In this document: in pieces, positions 13,119-13,200 of the stretch | Numbering within the stretch: the stretch's first letter is position 1 | Layout of the letters: each line of letters begins with the position of its first letter | DNA from: Chloroflexota bacterium | GTDB lineage: Bacteria > Chloroflexota > Dehalococcoidia > GIF9 > UBA5620 | Assembly (NCBI GenBank): GCA_026389735.1 | Contig: JAPLHH010000167.1 | Span: 1-13,200, forward strand | Direction of reading: 5' to 3' | DNA: 13,200 nt | Notes under the pieces: generated by a model | The model's database searches: none | Seen by the model: the letters and a program-made list of their open reading frames with translations, nothing else | Told to the model about the DNA's origin: nothing | Position numbers and translations under genes: made by a program

Positions 13119-13200
13119 TGTGCCTCACCGTTCTCTCTGTCCGGTTCGGGGGTAACCCTTGCCTACCTCTCTAGATATGCCAGAGTTGATAGTGTATTAT

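Noticed and set aside
13122..13200. tRNA T-arm or cobalamin riboswitch suggested by GGTTCGGGGG and nearby small stems
   Set aside because: No cloverleaf or acceptor pairing can be built, and no B12-box sequence is present on either strand.
1..13200. CRISPR array, insertion sequence or transposase
   Set aside because: No regularly spaced repeats, terminal inverted repeats or transposase frames were seen; the only large repeat is the SDR gene duplication.

Overview
The window looks like chromosomal DNA of a strictly anaerobic bacterium with corrinoid- and tungsten/molybdenum-dependent metabolism. It encodes a corrinoid methyl-transfer module, an aldehyde:ferredoxin oxidoreductase (AOR) with its own MoaD/ThiS-like sulfur carrier, a dikinase-type phosphotransferase and several short-chain dehydrogenases (SDRs). 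A subsurface Dehalococcoidia-like Chloroflexota or an anaerobic Desulfobacterota relative would fit. That placement is a guess from gene content, because no phylogenetic marker lies in the window.

Layout. Bases 1-100 hold the start of a leftward gene for the ATP-binding (N-terminal) half of a PEP synthase/PPDK-like enzyme. Bases 101-681 carry no intact gene, but they hold a leftward SDR C-terminal remnant and two good rightward promoter-like sequences. Bases 682-7234 are a rightward set: three SDR genes (the second and third are a tandem duplicate), a 571-aa protein with a PEP-utilising mobile (phosphohistidine) domain, a MoaD/ThiS-like carrier and AOR. Bases 7407-12946 are a leftward operon that converges on it. 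Read 5' to 3' it encodes a B12-binding corrinoid protein, a 450-aa UroD-family methyltransferase, a MetH-activation-domain-like protein, an ASKHA ferredoxin-ATPase (RACo type) and a pterin-dependent methyltransferase. The right edge has a leftward terminator-like hairpin and a -10 element ahead of this operon.

How it may work (inference). The leftward operon has all four parts of an anaerobic O-demethylase or similar C1 system: substrate methyltransferase (MT I), corrinoid protein, CH3-corrinoid:tetrahydrofolate methyltransferase (MT II) and ATP-driven reductive activator. It also has a fifth, MetH-activation-like component. The rightward set could oxidise an alcohol to an aldehyde (SDRs) and the aldehyde to an acid (AOR). 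The phosphotransferase resembles the two-subunit phenylphosphate synthase arrangement and could activate a hydroxyl group, perhaps the phenol exposed by demethylation. Methoxylated aromatic alcohols or aldehydes would be a coherent substrate class, but the sequence alone does not prove it.

The points most worth a second look are: complementary active-site substitutions in the tandem SDR pair; the apparent absence of the usual His-X-Cys...Cys zinc ligands in the UroD-family protein; the MetH-activation-like protein with an altered AdoMet motif and an added Cys cluster beside RACo; the split dikinase; and a 16-codon mini-ORF inside a nested hairpin just ahead of the activation-like gene.
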